Below, piece after piece: positions 16,685 through 25,538 of a DNA stretch of 64,000 bases. The stretch is taken from the NCBI GenBank assembly GCA_025060295.1, contig JANXCH010000003.1, forward strand, positions 24,331 through 88,330, read 5' to 3'. The DNA is from Dehalococcoidia bacterium (lineage in GTDB: Bacteria; Chloroflexota; Dehalococcoidia; Lucifugimonadales; HRBIN23). A program made the translations under genes and the position numbers. Position 1 is the stretch's first letter. Each line of letters opens with the position of its first letter. The notes below the pieces were generated by a model. The model searched no databases, had not been told where the DNA came from, and saw only the letters and a program-made list of their open reading frames with translations.

Positions 16685-18316
16685 GTGGCACACCCCGCCC
16701 TGGTGCGTGACCTCCTCCGTCCCGAGGCCTACCCCTCCGAGGAGCGTCCCCAGGCGGTGCAGTTGGTGGAGACCCACATCTCCTGGCTCTTTCTTACCGG
16801 CCGTTATGTCTACAAGGTCAAAAAGCCGGTGGACTTCGGCTTTCTGGACTTCACCACCCTGGAGAAACGCCGCCACTTCTGCCACGAGGAGGTGCGTCTC
16901 AACCGGCGCCTCTCCCCCTCTGTTTATCTGGGGGTGGTGGAGGTGTATTGGGACGGCCTCCACCACTCCTTCGTCGGGCCGGGGGAAGTGGTGGACTACG
17001 CCGTCAAAATGGTGCACCTGCCCCGGGAGCGCACCCTGTCCGCCCTGCTTCAAACCCACCAGGTGAGCGCCGCCCAGATACGTGCCGTCGCCCGCCGCAT
17101 CGCCCAGTTTCACGCCACCGCCGACACCAACCCTGCCATCACCCAGATGGGGGGCCTGGACACCGTGCGCCACAACATCCAGGAGAACTTCATCCAGACC
17201 GAGCGCTACCAGGGGAGGAGCATCTCGCCCCAGACTTATGACCTCCTGCGCGCCTACAGTGAGGCCTTTATGGAGGTGCACGCCCCCCTGTTCGCCCAGC
17301 GCCAGGCTCAGGGGCGCATCCGCGACGGGCACGGCGACCTCCACACCGGCCAAATCTACCTCCTGGACGCCGACATCCTGTTCCTGGACTGCATTGAGTT
17401 CAACGAGCGCTTCCGCTGGGCCGATGTGTGCGCCGATGTGGCCTTCTTGGCCATGGACCTGGATTACCACGCTCGCCCCGACCTGTCCCAGGCCTTGGTG
17501 GATGAATATGTGCGCATCTCGGGCGATACGGGGCTTCTGGCGTTGTTGAACTTCTACAAGACCTACCGCGCCTATGTGCGGGGCAAGGTGGAGAGCTTTC
17601 GCCTGGACGAGGAGGGCCTTTCGGCCGAGGAGCGCCAAACCATCCTCCAGCGGGCACAACGCTACTTCGCCCTGGCCGAAGGCTATGGGCGGGTGCTGCA
17701 GGGCCCGGCGCTTATTCTGGTGGTGGGCCTTATCGGCACGGGGAAGAGCACCCTGGCCCGCAACCTGGCCTCCCTGCTGGGCGGGGAGGTCATCTCCTCC
17801 GATGTGGTGCGGAAGACGCTCGCGGGCCTTGCACCCACCGACCGCCGATGGGAGCCCTGGGGACAGGGCATCTACAGCCCCACAATGGACCTCCGCACCT
17901 ACCAGGCCATGCTCGAGCAGGCGGACGCCCTGCTAGCCCAGGGGAAGGTGGTCATCCTGGATGCCTCCTTCCGCTCTGCGGCACGGCGGCAGGAGGCGAT
18001 AGCCCTAGCACGCCGAAGGGGGATCCCCTACTTCGTCGTAGAGGCGTATGCCCCCGAGGAGGTGGTGCGGGAACGCCTCCTGCGCCGCCAAGAGCATCCC
18101 CACGGCCCCAGCGATGGCCGCCTGGAGTTGCTCCCCGCCTTTCGGGAGCACTTTGACCCGCTCACCGACATCCCGACGGAGCATCTGGTGCGGGTGAACA
18201 CCTCCGGCCCCCCTCGGGAGTCGGCCTATCAGGCATTGAAGGGGCTCCTGCGCCTCGTGTTGGCCCAATCGCCGAGCCCCTCCACCCACCCCCTTGAGGC
18301 GCGGCCCCGTTTCTAA
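16685..18316 (+). CDS. Phosphotransferase-like / P-loop kinase fusion protein
   Basis: Two-domain protein of 543 residues. The N-terminal half is aminoglycoside-phosphotransferase-like (COG2187 type). It contains YVYKVKKPVDFGFLDF, the catalytic loop DGHGDLHTGQIYL and the metal-binding IEFNERFRWADVCAD. The C-terminal half is a small P-loop kinase with Walker A VGLIGTGKSTLARNLA (about residue 350) and the following SSDVVRKTLAG. This fusion is widespread in bacteria with unknown substrate. GTG 16685 follows TAGGAGCC. The end converges with the tlpA-like gene. Confidence 0.87.
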   Translation: MAHPALVRDLLRPEAYPSEERPQAVQLVETHISWLFLTGRYVYKVKKPVDFGFLDFTTLEKRRHFCHEEVRLNRRLSPSVYLGVVEVYWDGLHHSFVGPGEVVDYAVKMVHLPRERTLSALLQTHQVSAAQIRAVARRIAQFHATADTNPAITQMGGLDTVRHNIQENFIQTERYQGRSISPQTYDLLRAYSEAFMEVHAPLFAQRQAQGRIRDGHGDLHTGQIYLLDADILFLDCIEFNERFRWADVCADVAFLAMDLDYHARPDLSQALVDEYVRISGDTGLLALLNFYKTYRAYVRGKVESFRLDEEGLSAEERQTILQRAQRYFALAEGYGRVLQGPALILVVGLIGTGKSTLARNLASLLGGEVISSDVVRKTLAGLAPTDRRWEPWGQGIYSPTMDLRTYQAMLEQADALLAQGKVVILDASFRSAARRQEAIALARRRGIPYFVVEAYAPEEVVRERLLRRQEHPHGPSDGRLELLPAFREHFDPLTDIPTEHLVRVNTSGPPRESAYQALKGLLRLVLAQSPSPSTHPLEARPRF

Positions 18317-18328
18317 CGCCAGCGCCCC

Positions 18329-18898
18329 TTAGGGAGAACCCTTCAGCAGAGGCTCCAGGACCTGCAGCAAGTCCTTTTCCCCCATGGGCCCTACGAACTT
18401 CTTCACCACGGTGCCCTGGGCATCCACGATGTACTTTTCGGGGATACCCGTAACGCCCAGTTCCAGGGCGATGCGCCCATGTGTGTCCATGCCGCTGGGG
18501 TAGGGCACCTGGAAACGCTCCAGGAAGGCACGGGCATCCTCCTCCCGGTCCCACACATTGACCCCGATGAACTCCACGGGCATACCCTGGGCACGCAGAT
18601 CCCGATAGGCCTGTGCCAAAGCAGGGGCCTCTGCACGGCACGGCGCACACCACGACGCCCAAAAGTCCATCATCACCACCCGCCCTCGCAGGTCGGACAG
18701 GCGCACCACCCGACCGTCAAAGGTAACAAGGGCCACGTCGGGCACGGGGCGCGGGCGGATAACCACCTCCCCCAGGGTGGCACGCACCGCCACCTGGGCG
18801 GGCGCTCCGCCACTGCGCCCCAATCCCCATGCCAACACCCCCACCAATGCTAGAAAGGGTATGAGAAGCCCCACCGCCAGCATCCAGCGCCGACGCAT
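18329..18898 (-). CDS. ccmG: TlpA/CcmG-type thiol-disulfide oxidoreductase
   Basis: Membrane-anchored thioredoxin-fold protein of 189 residues. An N-terminal helix (about 5-26) is the anchor. The redox motif WASWCAPCRAEAP has the two cysteines at about 84 and 87, and the cis-Pro is in GVTGIPEKYIVD. In System I cytochrome c maturation such a protein reduces the heme-binding cysteines of the apocytochrome. It is the last gene of the ccm operon and starts at ATG 18898, three bases after the preceding stop. A generic ResA/TlpA role is the alternative. Confidence 0.88.
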   Translation of the reverse strand: MRRRWMLAVGLLIPFLALVGVLAWGLGRSGGAPAQVAVRATLGEVVIRPRPVPDVALVTFDGRVVRLSDLRGRVVMMDFWASWCAPCRAEAPALAQAYRDLRAQGMPVEFIGVNVWDREEDARAFLERFQVPYPSGMDTHGRIALELGVTGIPEKYIVDAQGTVVKKFVGPMGEKDLLQVLEPLLKGSP

Positions 18899-18900
18899 GG

Positions 18901-19923
18901 CTAGCCCTCCCCTGCCGGGGACTGGGGCGAGCGGCGCACTGCCCACACCAACACCCCCAGCAACACCGCCCCCAGCACACCCCCAGGCACCACCACCACC
19001 CACGGGGGGCGGCTCACCGTGTCCACCACCGCCAGGAACCACGGGGGCTGAGGCAATCCCACAAGACGGAAGGACACCACCTCCCCTGCGGGCACCCCTC
19101 GCGCCTCCAGCAGGCGATACACCCGCCCCCCAACCGTCGCAGGCTCCAGCCCCTGCAGGTGGGGGCTTTCCACCTGGGCCAAATCCTCAGGAAGCATAAG
19201 GCGCACCACCCCCGCCCCCAGGGGCACGGGGAGCGTGAAGTCCAGGGCATCACCCCGATACACCACCCGATAGGTGTACAGCACCTCATAGCGCCCGGGA
19301 GGCACCGCCGAGGTCAAGGCGAACCCTTGTTCCCCCTGCACCACCTCCCCCCCAGGAGGCAAAGTGGCTGCCACATCCAAATTCTGTGCCTCCGCCGGCA
19401 GGCCGAACCGTAAAACCCCCCTCGGCAACCTTTGCATATCGGGCACCGCTGTGCGGTCAGTGGAGTTCTCCACCTGCACAGCGTGCAGGAACTCCAGCAC
19501 CCGCCGGCGGGCGTCGGCACCCGTCGCCACCAGAGTCATGGAGGGCACACGCACCCCCTCCACCCCGGAAGTTTTTTCATAAATGGGTAGGGGGATGGGC
19601 TGCTCCCAAGCCTGCGCCCCCTGCGCCACAGCGCTGTAGACAACCCCCTGGTAAGAGGTGCTCACCAGGTAGGCCAAATCACGCCCCTGGGGAACCCCCT
19701 CAAAACGGAAGGCCCCGTCGGCACCCGCCGTCGCCGTGCGCATATCCACTAAGGTGCGCTGGCGCACCACCTCTAAGGTAACCGGCAAGTCGGGCGGAAC
19801 GGTTCCCCCCGCCGTGCCGTTGATGATGCGGCCCTCCACCACACCACCCTCCTGGGCACGCAACACCCAGGGCCAGAGGCACACCATCCCCACCAGGAAC
19901 ACCAGAACAACCCACCCTTTCAC
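18901..19923 (-). CDS. Secreted, membrane-anchored protein in the ccm operon
   Basis: Protein of 340 residues starting at GTG 19923 (GTGA overlap with the preceding gene). It has an N-terminal signal/anchor (about 3-22, ending LRAQ). A carboxypeptidase-regulatory-like beta domain follows (about 25-105, GRIINGTAGGTVPPDLPVTL...GADGAFRFEGVP). Further beta-rich sequence and a C-terminal transmembrane helix (about 305-330) with basic tail complete it. I know no assigned function. Its position among ccm genes suggests a periplasmic role linked to cytochrome c assembly. Confidence 0.7.
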   Translation of the reverse strand: MKGWVVLVFLVGMVCLWPWVLRAQEGGVVEGRIINGTAGGTVPPDLPVTLEVVRQRTLVDMRTATAGADGAFRFEGVPQGRDLAYLVSTSYQGVVYSAVAQGAQAWEQPIPLPIYEKTSGVEGVRVPSMTLVATGADARRRVLEFLHAVQVENSTDRTAVPDMQRLPRGVLRFGLPAEAQNLDVAATLPPGGEVVQGEQGFALTSAVPPGRYEVLYTYRVVYRGDALDFTLPVPLGAGVVRLMLPEDLAQVESPHLQGLEPATVGGRVYRLLEARGVPAGEVVSFRLVGLPQPPWFLAVVDTVSRPPWVVVVPGGVLGAVLLGVLVWAVRRSPQSPAGEG

Positions 19924-20258
19924 GGCTCGGGGCCCCTTTCGCCAGAGGAGGAGACCGACGGGGCGACGGGGAATGCTGGGGGCACCCCCTGACCCTCCCG
20001 CACAGCCTTGAGCACGCGCGCCGCCTCCGTGCGCAGGGCCTGGTAGCGCTCCTGCGCCTCCTGCGGGGGGATGCGCCCCAAATCCGCATCCAATCGCAAC
20101 GCCACCATCTCGTCTAGTAAAGCGTTCCATCTGTCCTCCAACTCCCCCCCACCCGGCGAAGATGCCCCGCGCGTGCGCGTCCCCCGTCCCCGCACAAAAG
20201 GCCACAGCACCACCCCCACGCTTATACCCACCAGCAGAAGCCCGATCAGAAAAACCAC
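19920..20258 (-). CDS. CcmI-like membrane protein
   Basis: Protein of 112 residues with an N-terminal transmembrane helix (about 2-20). A cytoplasmic helical segment (LEDRWNALLDEMVALRLDADLGRIPPQEAQERYQALR) follows, and then a disordered tail. The helix plus the LD...G.I...EY-type segment resembles the N-terminal part of CcmI, which helps present the apocytochrome. The GTG start at 20258 is preceded by AGGGGGA. It lies nine bases after ccmF. A short CcmI N-domain is the likely identity; the TPR part is missing. Confidence 0.6.
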   Translation of the reverse strand: MVFLIGLLLVGISVGVVLWPFVRGRGTRTRGASSPGGGELEDRWNALLDEMVALRLDADLGRIPPQEAQERYQALRTEAARVLKAVREGQGVPPAFPVAPSVSSSGERGPEP

Positions 20259-20267
20259 ACCGTCCCC

Positions 20268-22271
20268 CTACGGGCGCACGGGTTGAGGTACAGCCCCCTC
20301 ATAGCCCGGCGCAGTGGCCAGCGCCGCCCGCCTCTGGGGCCACAGGGACACCACCACCCCCAACACCGCCAGCGGCCCCGCCCCAAACCACATCCACCAC
20401 ACCATCGGGTTGACCATCACGCGGAACAGCACGCTTCCATCCTCGAGAAACTCGCTGGCGATCATGTACAGATCCTCGGCAGGCGTGGAGCGGATGGCGG
20501 CACGGGTCGCCACCACTGGCCCGATGGGCGAAGTGGGGAAGAAAGCCGTCCACGGCGTATAGAGGCCCTCCAGCCTCCCGTCACGGTAAACGGCTAGTGT
20601 CGCCAACTGCTCCTCCCGGTCGCCCCGCACCTGCACGCGAGAGGCAAGGAACTGGACCGTCCACCCGTTTACCGTTACCTGTTCCCCCGGGCGGAGCACC
20701 ACATCCCGCTGAACGCCGTAAAAGGTAGACGCCGTGACCCCCAGCCCCAGCACCACGATGCCCAGATGCACCACATACCCTCCGTAGCGGGGGCGATTAC
20801 TTACCAGCAGGCGCAGAAAAGCCGTCAGCCACCCCTCGCCCCTCCGGTGACGCACCCACGTTCCGTGCACCCACTCTTTAAGGATGGCCGCCGCTACCAT
20901 CCCCAAGATGGCGAACGAGACCACCGCATAGGGCTTGCGGATTCCCACAGCCAGCAAAACGGCTACTATGACCAACGCCGTACCCCCTGGCACCAGGAAA
21001 GCCTCCCGCACCGAGGCCAAAGTCGCCCTCCGCCACGGCAGCAAGGGCCCTAATGCCATAAGGAACAGCAGCGCCAAAAACAGCGGGCCGTTGATGCGGT
21101 TATAAAAGGGCGCCCGCACCGTAACTGCCTCGCCGAAAAACACCTGGGAGATGAGAGGGTAAATTTCCCCCCACAGGGTCGTGAAGGTGATGGCCAACAG
21201 CACCAGATTGTTATACAGAAACGCCGCCTCCCGCGACCAGGAGGACTCCAGCCCCCCCGCGCTCTTCAAAGAAGGGGCTCGCCACATCAGAACCAGCACG
21301 GCGCTCACCACCACCACACCCATAAAGGCCAAGAACACCCACCCCATCGTAGACTGGGCGAAGGAGTGCACCGACGGCACCGGCCCCCCCCGGTTCATGA
21401 ACATCCCGAACAGGGCCAACCCCATGGCCAAAATGATCAGCGCATAGTTCCAGGTGCGGAACAGACCCCGCCGCACCTCCACCATAGCCGAGTGGATGAA
21501 GGCGGTCATGGCGAACCAGGGCATAATCCCCGCGTTCTCCACCGGGTCCCACGCCCAGTAGCCTCCCCAGCCCAGGATGGTATAGGCCCACCACGCCCCG
21601 AACAGGTTGCCCATGCTGAGCAGGAGCCACGCCACCAGCCCCCAGGGACGCCCCGCATCCAACCAGGCCGAGCCCTTGTGCCCCGCCAGCAAAGCCCCCA
21701 TCCCAAAGGAGAAGGGCACTGCCACCGACACCAGCCCCGTCATCATCGTGGGGGGATGAATGAACATCCCGTAGTGAATCAACAGGGGGTTGATGCCCCG
21801 CCCATCGGGAGGGGTGAAGGGCAGACGGGCGAAGGGGTTGGCCAACGCCAGGGTTACGGCCAACAGGAATACGGTGAACAGTCCCAGCACGCCCGCCGTA
21901 TAGGGCAGGAAAGGTTGGGTGCGGCGGGGGGCAAAGCGTATTGCCAGGGCACCCAGCACCGCCATCGCAAAGGCCAGGAACAGCAACGACCCCTGGTTGC
22001 CTGCGTAGAAGGCCACCCACGTCAAGTGCCAATCCAAGGCGCGGTTGCTGTTCTCAAAGACATACCGCACCGAGAAATCCCGCCCCAGGAAGGCCCCGAT
22101 CAGCCCTGCGATGGAGACAGCCAACATCACGGGGACGAGGTAAAGGGCCCAGCGGGCGCTCTCCACAAGGAGGGGGCGCTGTCGCCACGCCCCCAGGAAC
22201 GACCCCACCGCCCCATACCCCGCCAAAGCCAAAGCCAGCACCATCGCCACAAGACCACTATCGGCTGCCAT
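20268..22271 (-). CDS. ccmF: Cytochrome c-type biogenesis protein CcmF (heme lyase subunit)
   Basis: Large polytopic protein of 667 residues, the normal size for CcmF, with about fifteen transmembrane helices. The tryptophan-rich heme-handling motif is visible as WGGYWAWDPVENAGIMPW. The family stretch HPPTMMTGLVSVAVPFSFGMGAL precedes it, and NRGGPVPSVHSFAQS follows. It attaches heme to apocytochrome c on the outer face of the membrane. ATG 22271 lies nine bases after ccmH. The ccmABCDE genes for heme export are not in the window. Confidence 0.95.
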   Translation of the reverse strand: MAADSGLVAMVLALALAGYGAVGSFLGAWRQRPLLVESARWALYLVPVMLAVSIAGLIGAFLGRDFSVRYVFENSNRALDWHLTWVAFYAGNQGSLLFLAFAMAVLGALAIRFAPRRTQPFLPYTAGVLGLFTVFLLAVTLALANPFARLPFTPPDGRGINPLLIHYGMFIHPPTMMTGLVSVAVPFSFGMGALLAGHKGSAWLDAGRPWGLVAWLLLSMGNLFGAWWAYTILGWGGYWAWDPVENAGIMPWFAMTAFIHSAMVEVRRGLFRTWNYALIILAMGLALFGMFMNRGGPVPSVHSFAQSTMGWVFLAFMGVVVVSAVLVLMWRAPSLKSAGGLESSWSREAAFLYNNLVLLAITFTTLWGEIYPLISQVFFGEAVTVRAPFYNRINGPLFLALLFLMALGPLLPWRRATLASVREAFLVPGGTALVIVAVLLAVGIRKPYAVVSFAILGMVAAAILKEWVHGTWVRHRRGEGWLTAFLRLLVSNRPRYGGYVVHLGIVVLGLGVTASTFYGVQRDVVLRPGEQVTVNGWTVQFLASRVQVRGDREEQLATLAVYRDGRLEGLYTPWTAFFPTSPIGPVVATRAAIRSTPAEDLYMIASEFLEDGSVLFRVMVNPMVWWMWFGAGPLAVLGVVVSLWPQRRAALATAPGYEGAVPQPVRP

Positions 22272-22280
22272 AGGTTCCCC

Positions 22281-22790
22281 CTACGGGCTTGCGCGCCCCC
22301 CCGACGGACGACGCTGGGCTAACCGCTCCTGCACAGCCTCGTCCACAGCCTTCAGATACGGCTCCAGGTCGTCCATAGGCGGCGGGGCAGAAGGGCGGGG
22401 GGCCATCATCCCCCGCGTTGCCCACCACAGCAGGAGCACCGCCACGACCACTCCGGCGGGGGGCACCAGCCACACCAGCCAATGGCCCCCCTGGGCGGGA
22501 GGAGCCGCCAACACCCCCGGCCCGAACCGCTCCACAAAGTACTGCAGGATTTCCTGCTCTGTCCTGCCCTGGGCCAGCATCTCCCGCACTGCCTCCCGCA
22601 TCTCCTTGGCCTGCTGGGCGCGGGACTGGTCTATCGTCTCCCCCGGGCAGACGGGGCAGATGAGTTGGCGGTCAAGGGCCTGAGCGCGCTCCTCCAAAGA
22701 CGCCGGGCCGGGCGCACACGCCCCAATACCCGCCACCACGATGCCCAGCGCCAGCACTCTCCCCAGCCACCGTAAAAACCCCAAACCCAC
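22281..22790 (-). CDS. ccmH: Cytochrome c maturation protein CcmH
   Basis: Protein of 169 residues. I choose GTG 22790 because GGAGG stands six bases before it; longer in-frame starts lack a site. The N-terminus has a lipoprotein-like signal ending IGAC (Cys 25). The redox motif LICPVCPGETIDQS (cysteines about 45 and 48) is the CcmH thiol site that reduces apocytochrome c. A second transmembrane helix lies at about 95-115. It heads the ccm operon, divergent from the MMPL gene. Confidence 0.9.
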   Translation of the reverse strand: MGLGFLRWLGRVLALGIVVAGIGACAPGPASLEERAQALDRQLICPVCPGETIDQSRAQQAKEMREAVREMLAQGRTEQEILQYFVERFGPGVLAAPPAQGGHWLVWLVPPAGVVVAVLLLWWATRGMMAPRPSAPPPMDDLEPYLKAVDEAVQERLAQRRPSGGRASP

Positions 22791-22882
22791 ACGGCACCTC
22801 CATACATAGGTTACCACACGGCATCTCCCCCCCTTGTGAAAGATTTCCCGACCAAAGGTAAGATAGAGAGAAGGAGGAGTGT

Positions 22883-25087
22883 ATGCTCTACCGTTGGGGT
22901 CTGCTGATGGTACGCTGGCGGTGGGTGGTGCTGGGGGTGTGGGTGATACTTCTGGCGCTGGCTCTGCCCCTGGCGCCTCGAGCGGGGGAATATCTCAAGT
23001 CGGGCTTCGGGCGGGCCGATGTGGAATCCGAACGCGCCCTGACCCTCCTCAAGGAGCGTTTCGGCCTTGCCGAAGCGACCATCACCTTTGTGTTCCAGCA
23101 TCCCACCCTGCGGGCCACCGATCCCGCCTTCATCGCCCTGGAAGAGCAGGCATTAGCGCCCCTACGGTCCCACCCCGCCGTGCGGGACATCATTACCCAC
23201 TATGGAAGCCTCAACCCCCGCATGGTCTCGGCCGATGGCGACACGGCCTACGCCCTGGTGTTCCTACGGGGGAGCATCGACGACGCCATGGACATCTACG
23301 AGGATCTGCGGCGCTTGGTGGCTACACCCCCAGAGATGCAGATGTGGGCCACAGGGGGCATCCCTATCTTCTCGGAGGTGCAACACATCGCCGAGCGCGA
23401 CCTACGCCGTGCCGAGGTGATTACCCTCCCCATAGTGTTGGTGGCGTTGGTGCTTGTGTTTGGAGGGCTGGTAGCGGCGGCGGTGCCCCTCATTGTAGGG
23501 GCAGCAGGTGTGGCGGTAACCCTAGCCCTTATTGCCCTCCTCTCCCGCACCACGGATATATCTATCTTCGCCCTGAACATCGCCACCGTGCTGGGTCTGG
23601 GGATGGCTGTGGACTACGCATTGTTGGTGGTGAGCCGTTTTCGGGAGGAGTTGCGCCAGCACCCGCGGGACGAAGCGGTAGCCATCGCCGTGGATCGGGC
23701 CGGGCGAGCCCTCGCCTTTTCGGGCCTTACCACCATTCTGGGTCTCTCGGGTCTCCTGCTGTTCCAATATATGATGCTCCGCTCCATCGGCGTGGGGGGC
23801 ATTCTGGTAGTGGCCTTTAGCATGGTGGCGGCCTTGACAGCCCTCCCCGCTCTTTTAGCGGTATTGGGGGCGCGGGTCAATGCCCTATCCATCCTCCCCA
23901 TGCGCGAGGTACAGGAGACCTGGTGGCGGCGCATCGCCCTGGCGGTGATGCGTCGGCCGTGGGTGGTCATCGCCGTCGTGCTAGGCGTGCTTCTGCTGAT
24001 GGGGAGCCCCTTCCTGCGGGTGCGCATCGGGGCCCTGTGGTCGTCCATCCTCCCCCCGGGGGCAGAAGCGCGCCAGGGTTGGGAAGTGCTGGCACAGGAG
24101 TTTGGCGAAGGGGAACTGGCTCCCATCCTGGTCACGGTGCAAGACCCCCAGGGCATCTTGCGCCCCGAGGCGGTGCAGAGGCTCTACACCTTCGCCCAGA
24201 GTTTGGCCCAAGACCCCCGTGTAGGGCGGGTGGAGAGCATCGTCACCCTGGATCCCCGCCTGACGGCCGAGCAGTATGCGGCCCTGTATGCCCATCCGAC
24301 CGAGATCCCCGACCCCGCCTTGCGCTCTGCTGTGGAGACCCTCGCCCGCCCCGATGTTACCTACATGCGTGTGTATAGTAAGCACCCCCCGCTGTCGGAG
24401 GAGAGCAAGGCGTTAGTGCGTTCTATCCGTCAGCAGGGGGCGACCACGGGGTTCACGGTAATGGTAACGGGTGCCACCGCCGACATTATGGACGCCGTCG
24501 ACCTGATGTACGGGCAGTTCCCGTGGGTGGTGGTCTATGTGGCGGGTGCCATTTACCTGTCGTTGCTGGTGCTGTTCCGTTCTGTGGTATTGCCCCTGAA
24601 GGCGGTCATGCTGAACACCCTCAGCATTTTGGCCAGTTATGGAGCCTTGGTGTTCATCTTCCAGGAGGGCAACTTCAGCGGGCTTTTGCGCTTTGAGGCG
24701 GAGGGCTACACGGAGGCTACGATCCCCATCCTTCTCTTTTGTGTCCTGTTCGGACTGAGCATGGACTATGAGGTGTTCATGCTGGCCCGCATCAAGGAGG
24801 AGTATGACGCCACCCGGGACAACACGCGGAGCGTGGCTCTGGGCTTGGAGAAGACGGGGCGCATCGTCACCAGCGCCGCCTTCATCCTGTTTGTGGTGTG
24901 CGCCTCCTTTGTGATCGGGGACATCGTGCTCATCAAGGCGTTAGGGGTGGGGGTGGCCCTGGCCGTGCTGTTGGACGCCACAGTGGTGCGGGCCTTGCTG
25001 GTACCGGCGACCATGCGTGTGCTGGGGGACTGGAACTGGTGGGCGCCAGGATGGCTGCGGGGACAACCGGTGAGAAGTCGACCCTAG
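22883..25087 (+). CDS. MMPL/RND-family membrane transporter
   Basis: Exporter of 734 residues with two copies of the RND half. Each half has one N-terminal helix, an extracytoplasmic domain and a cluster of five or six helices. The MMPL signature appears as LGLGMAVDYALLVVSRFREE in the first half and FGLSMDYEVFMLARIKEEY in the second, with the proton-relay Asp-Tyr pairs. AAGGAGGAG precedes ATG 22883. Substrates could be lipids, hopanoids or drugs. It is transcribed divergently from the ccm operon, which starts 92 bases away. Confidence 0.9.
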   Translation: MLYRWGLLMVRWRWVVLGVWVILLALALPLAPRAGEYLKSGFGRADVESERALTLLKERFGLAEATITFVFQHPTLRATDPAFIALEEQALAPLRSHPAVRDIITHYGSLNPRMVSADGDTAYALVFLRGSIDDAMDIYEDLRRLVATPPEMQMWATGGIPIFSEVQHIAERDLRRAEVITLPIVLVALVLVFGGLVAAAVPLIVGAAGVAVTLALIALLSRTTDISIFALNIATVLGLGMAVDYALLVVSRFREELRQHPRDEAVAIAVDRAGRALAFSGLTTILGLSGLLLFQYMMLRSIGVGGILVVAFSMVAALTALPALLAVLGARVNALSILPMREVQETWWRRIALAVMRRPWVVIAVVLGVLLLMGSPFLRVRIGALWSSILPPGAEARQGWEVLAQEFGEGELAPILVTVQDPQGILRPEAVQRLYTFAQSLAQDPRVGRVESIVTLDPRLTAEQYAALYAHPTEIPDPALRSAVETLARPDVTYMRVYSKHPPLSEESKALVRSIRQQGATTGFTVMVTGATADIMDAVDLMYGQFPWVVVYVAGAIYLSLLVLFRSVVLPLKAVMLNTLSILASYGALVFIFQEGNFSGLLRFEAEGYTEATIPILLFCVLFGLSMDYEVFMLARIKEEYDATRDNTRSVALGLEKTGRIVTSAAFILFVVCASFVIGDIVLIKALGVGVALAVLLDATVVRALLVPATMRVLGDWNWWAPGWLRGQPVRSRP

Positions 25088-25276
25088 AGGGCTTATCGCC
25101 AAAGCGCCCAGCACGGGATCACAGCTTCCAGAAGGTGTCTCCCCTCCCTGCTGTAGAGGGAGTGTGGTAGGCCGACGGGTAGCTCCCCTGTTCCTCCAGA
25201 ACCCCTTCCGAGCACCCTTTGCTCCCCAGGAGGGGAGACTGCCCGTCCTCGTGACGGTAACTTTCTCTTCCTTTAC

Positions 25277-25525
25277 ACCCCTGGTATCGTAGCCACGGCC
25301 ACTGTGGGCGGGACTATTGGTACGGAGGCCTCCCTGTGTTTCCTAGGGATGGGCATCCCCCGCCCACACCGTCGTGGGGGCGCGACCCGTTCGGCACTGC
25401 CACCAACTACGCCCAACTGGCCCCCTGGATTCCCCAGGCCCCGGGCATCGCCGTGAGCCTGGTGGTCTTCGGCTTCAACCTGCTGGGGGATGCCGTTTGC
25501 GACCTGCTGCATCCTGCCTGCAGGG
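25277..25525 (+). pseudogene. Remnant of a DppC-type peptide ABC transporter permease (C-terminal end)
   Basis: Reading one frame gives GIVATATVGGTIGTEASLCF then LGMGIP (25283-25360). The next frame gives PPTPSWGRDPFG, then APWIPQAPGIAVSLVVFGFN and LLGDAVCDLLHP (to 25524). Joined, this is the conserved end of DppC/OppC permeases (EASLSFLGLG..PPTPSWG...PGLAI...FNLLGDGLRD.LDP). The frame changes in a C run at about 25356, consistent with loss of one base. About 200 N-terminal residues, including the EAA loop, are absent and no other dpp gene is nearby, so it is a decayed fragment. The 190 bases before it (25088-25276) show nothing I can name. Confidence 0.8.
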
Positions 25526-25538
25526 GCGGTCATAGCCC

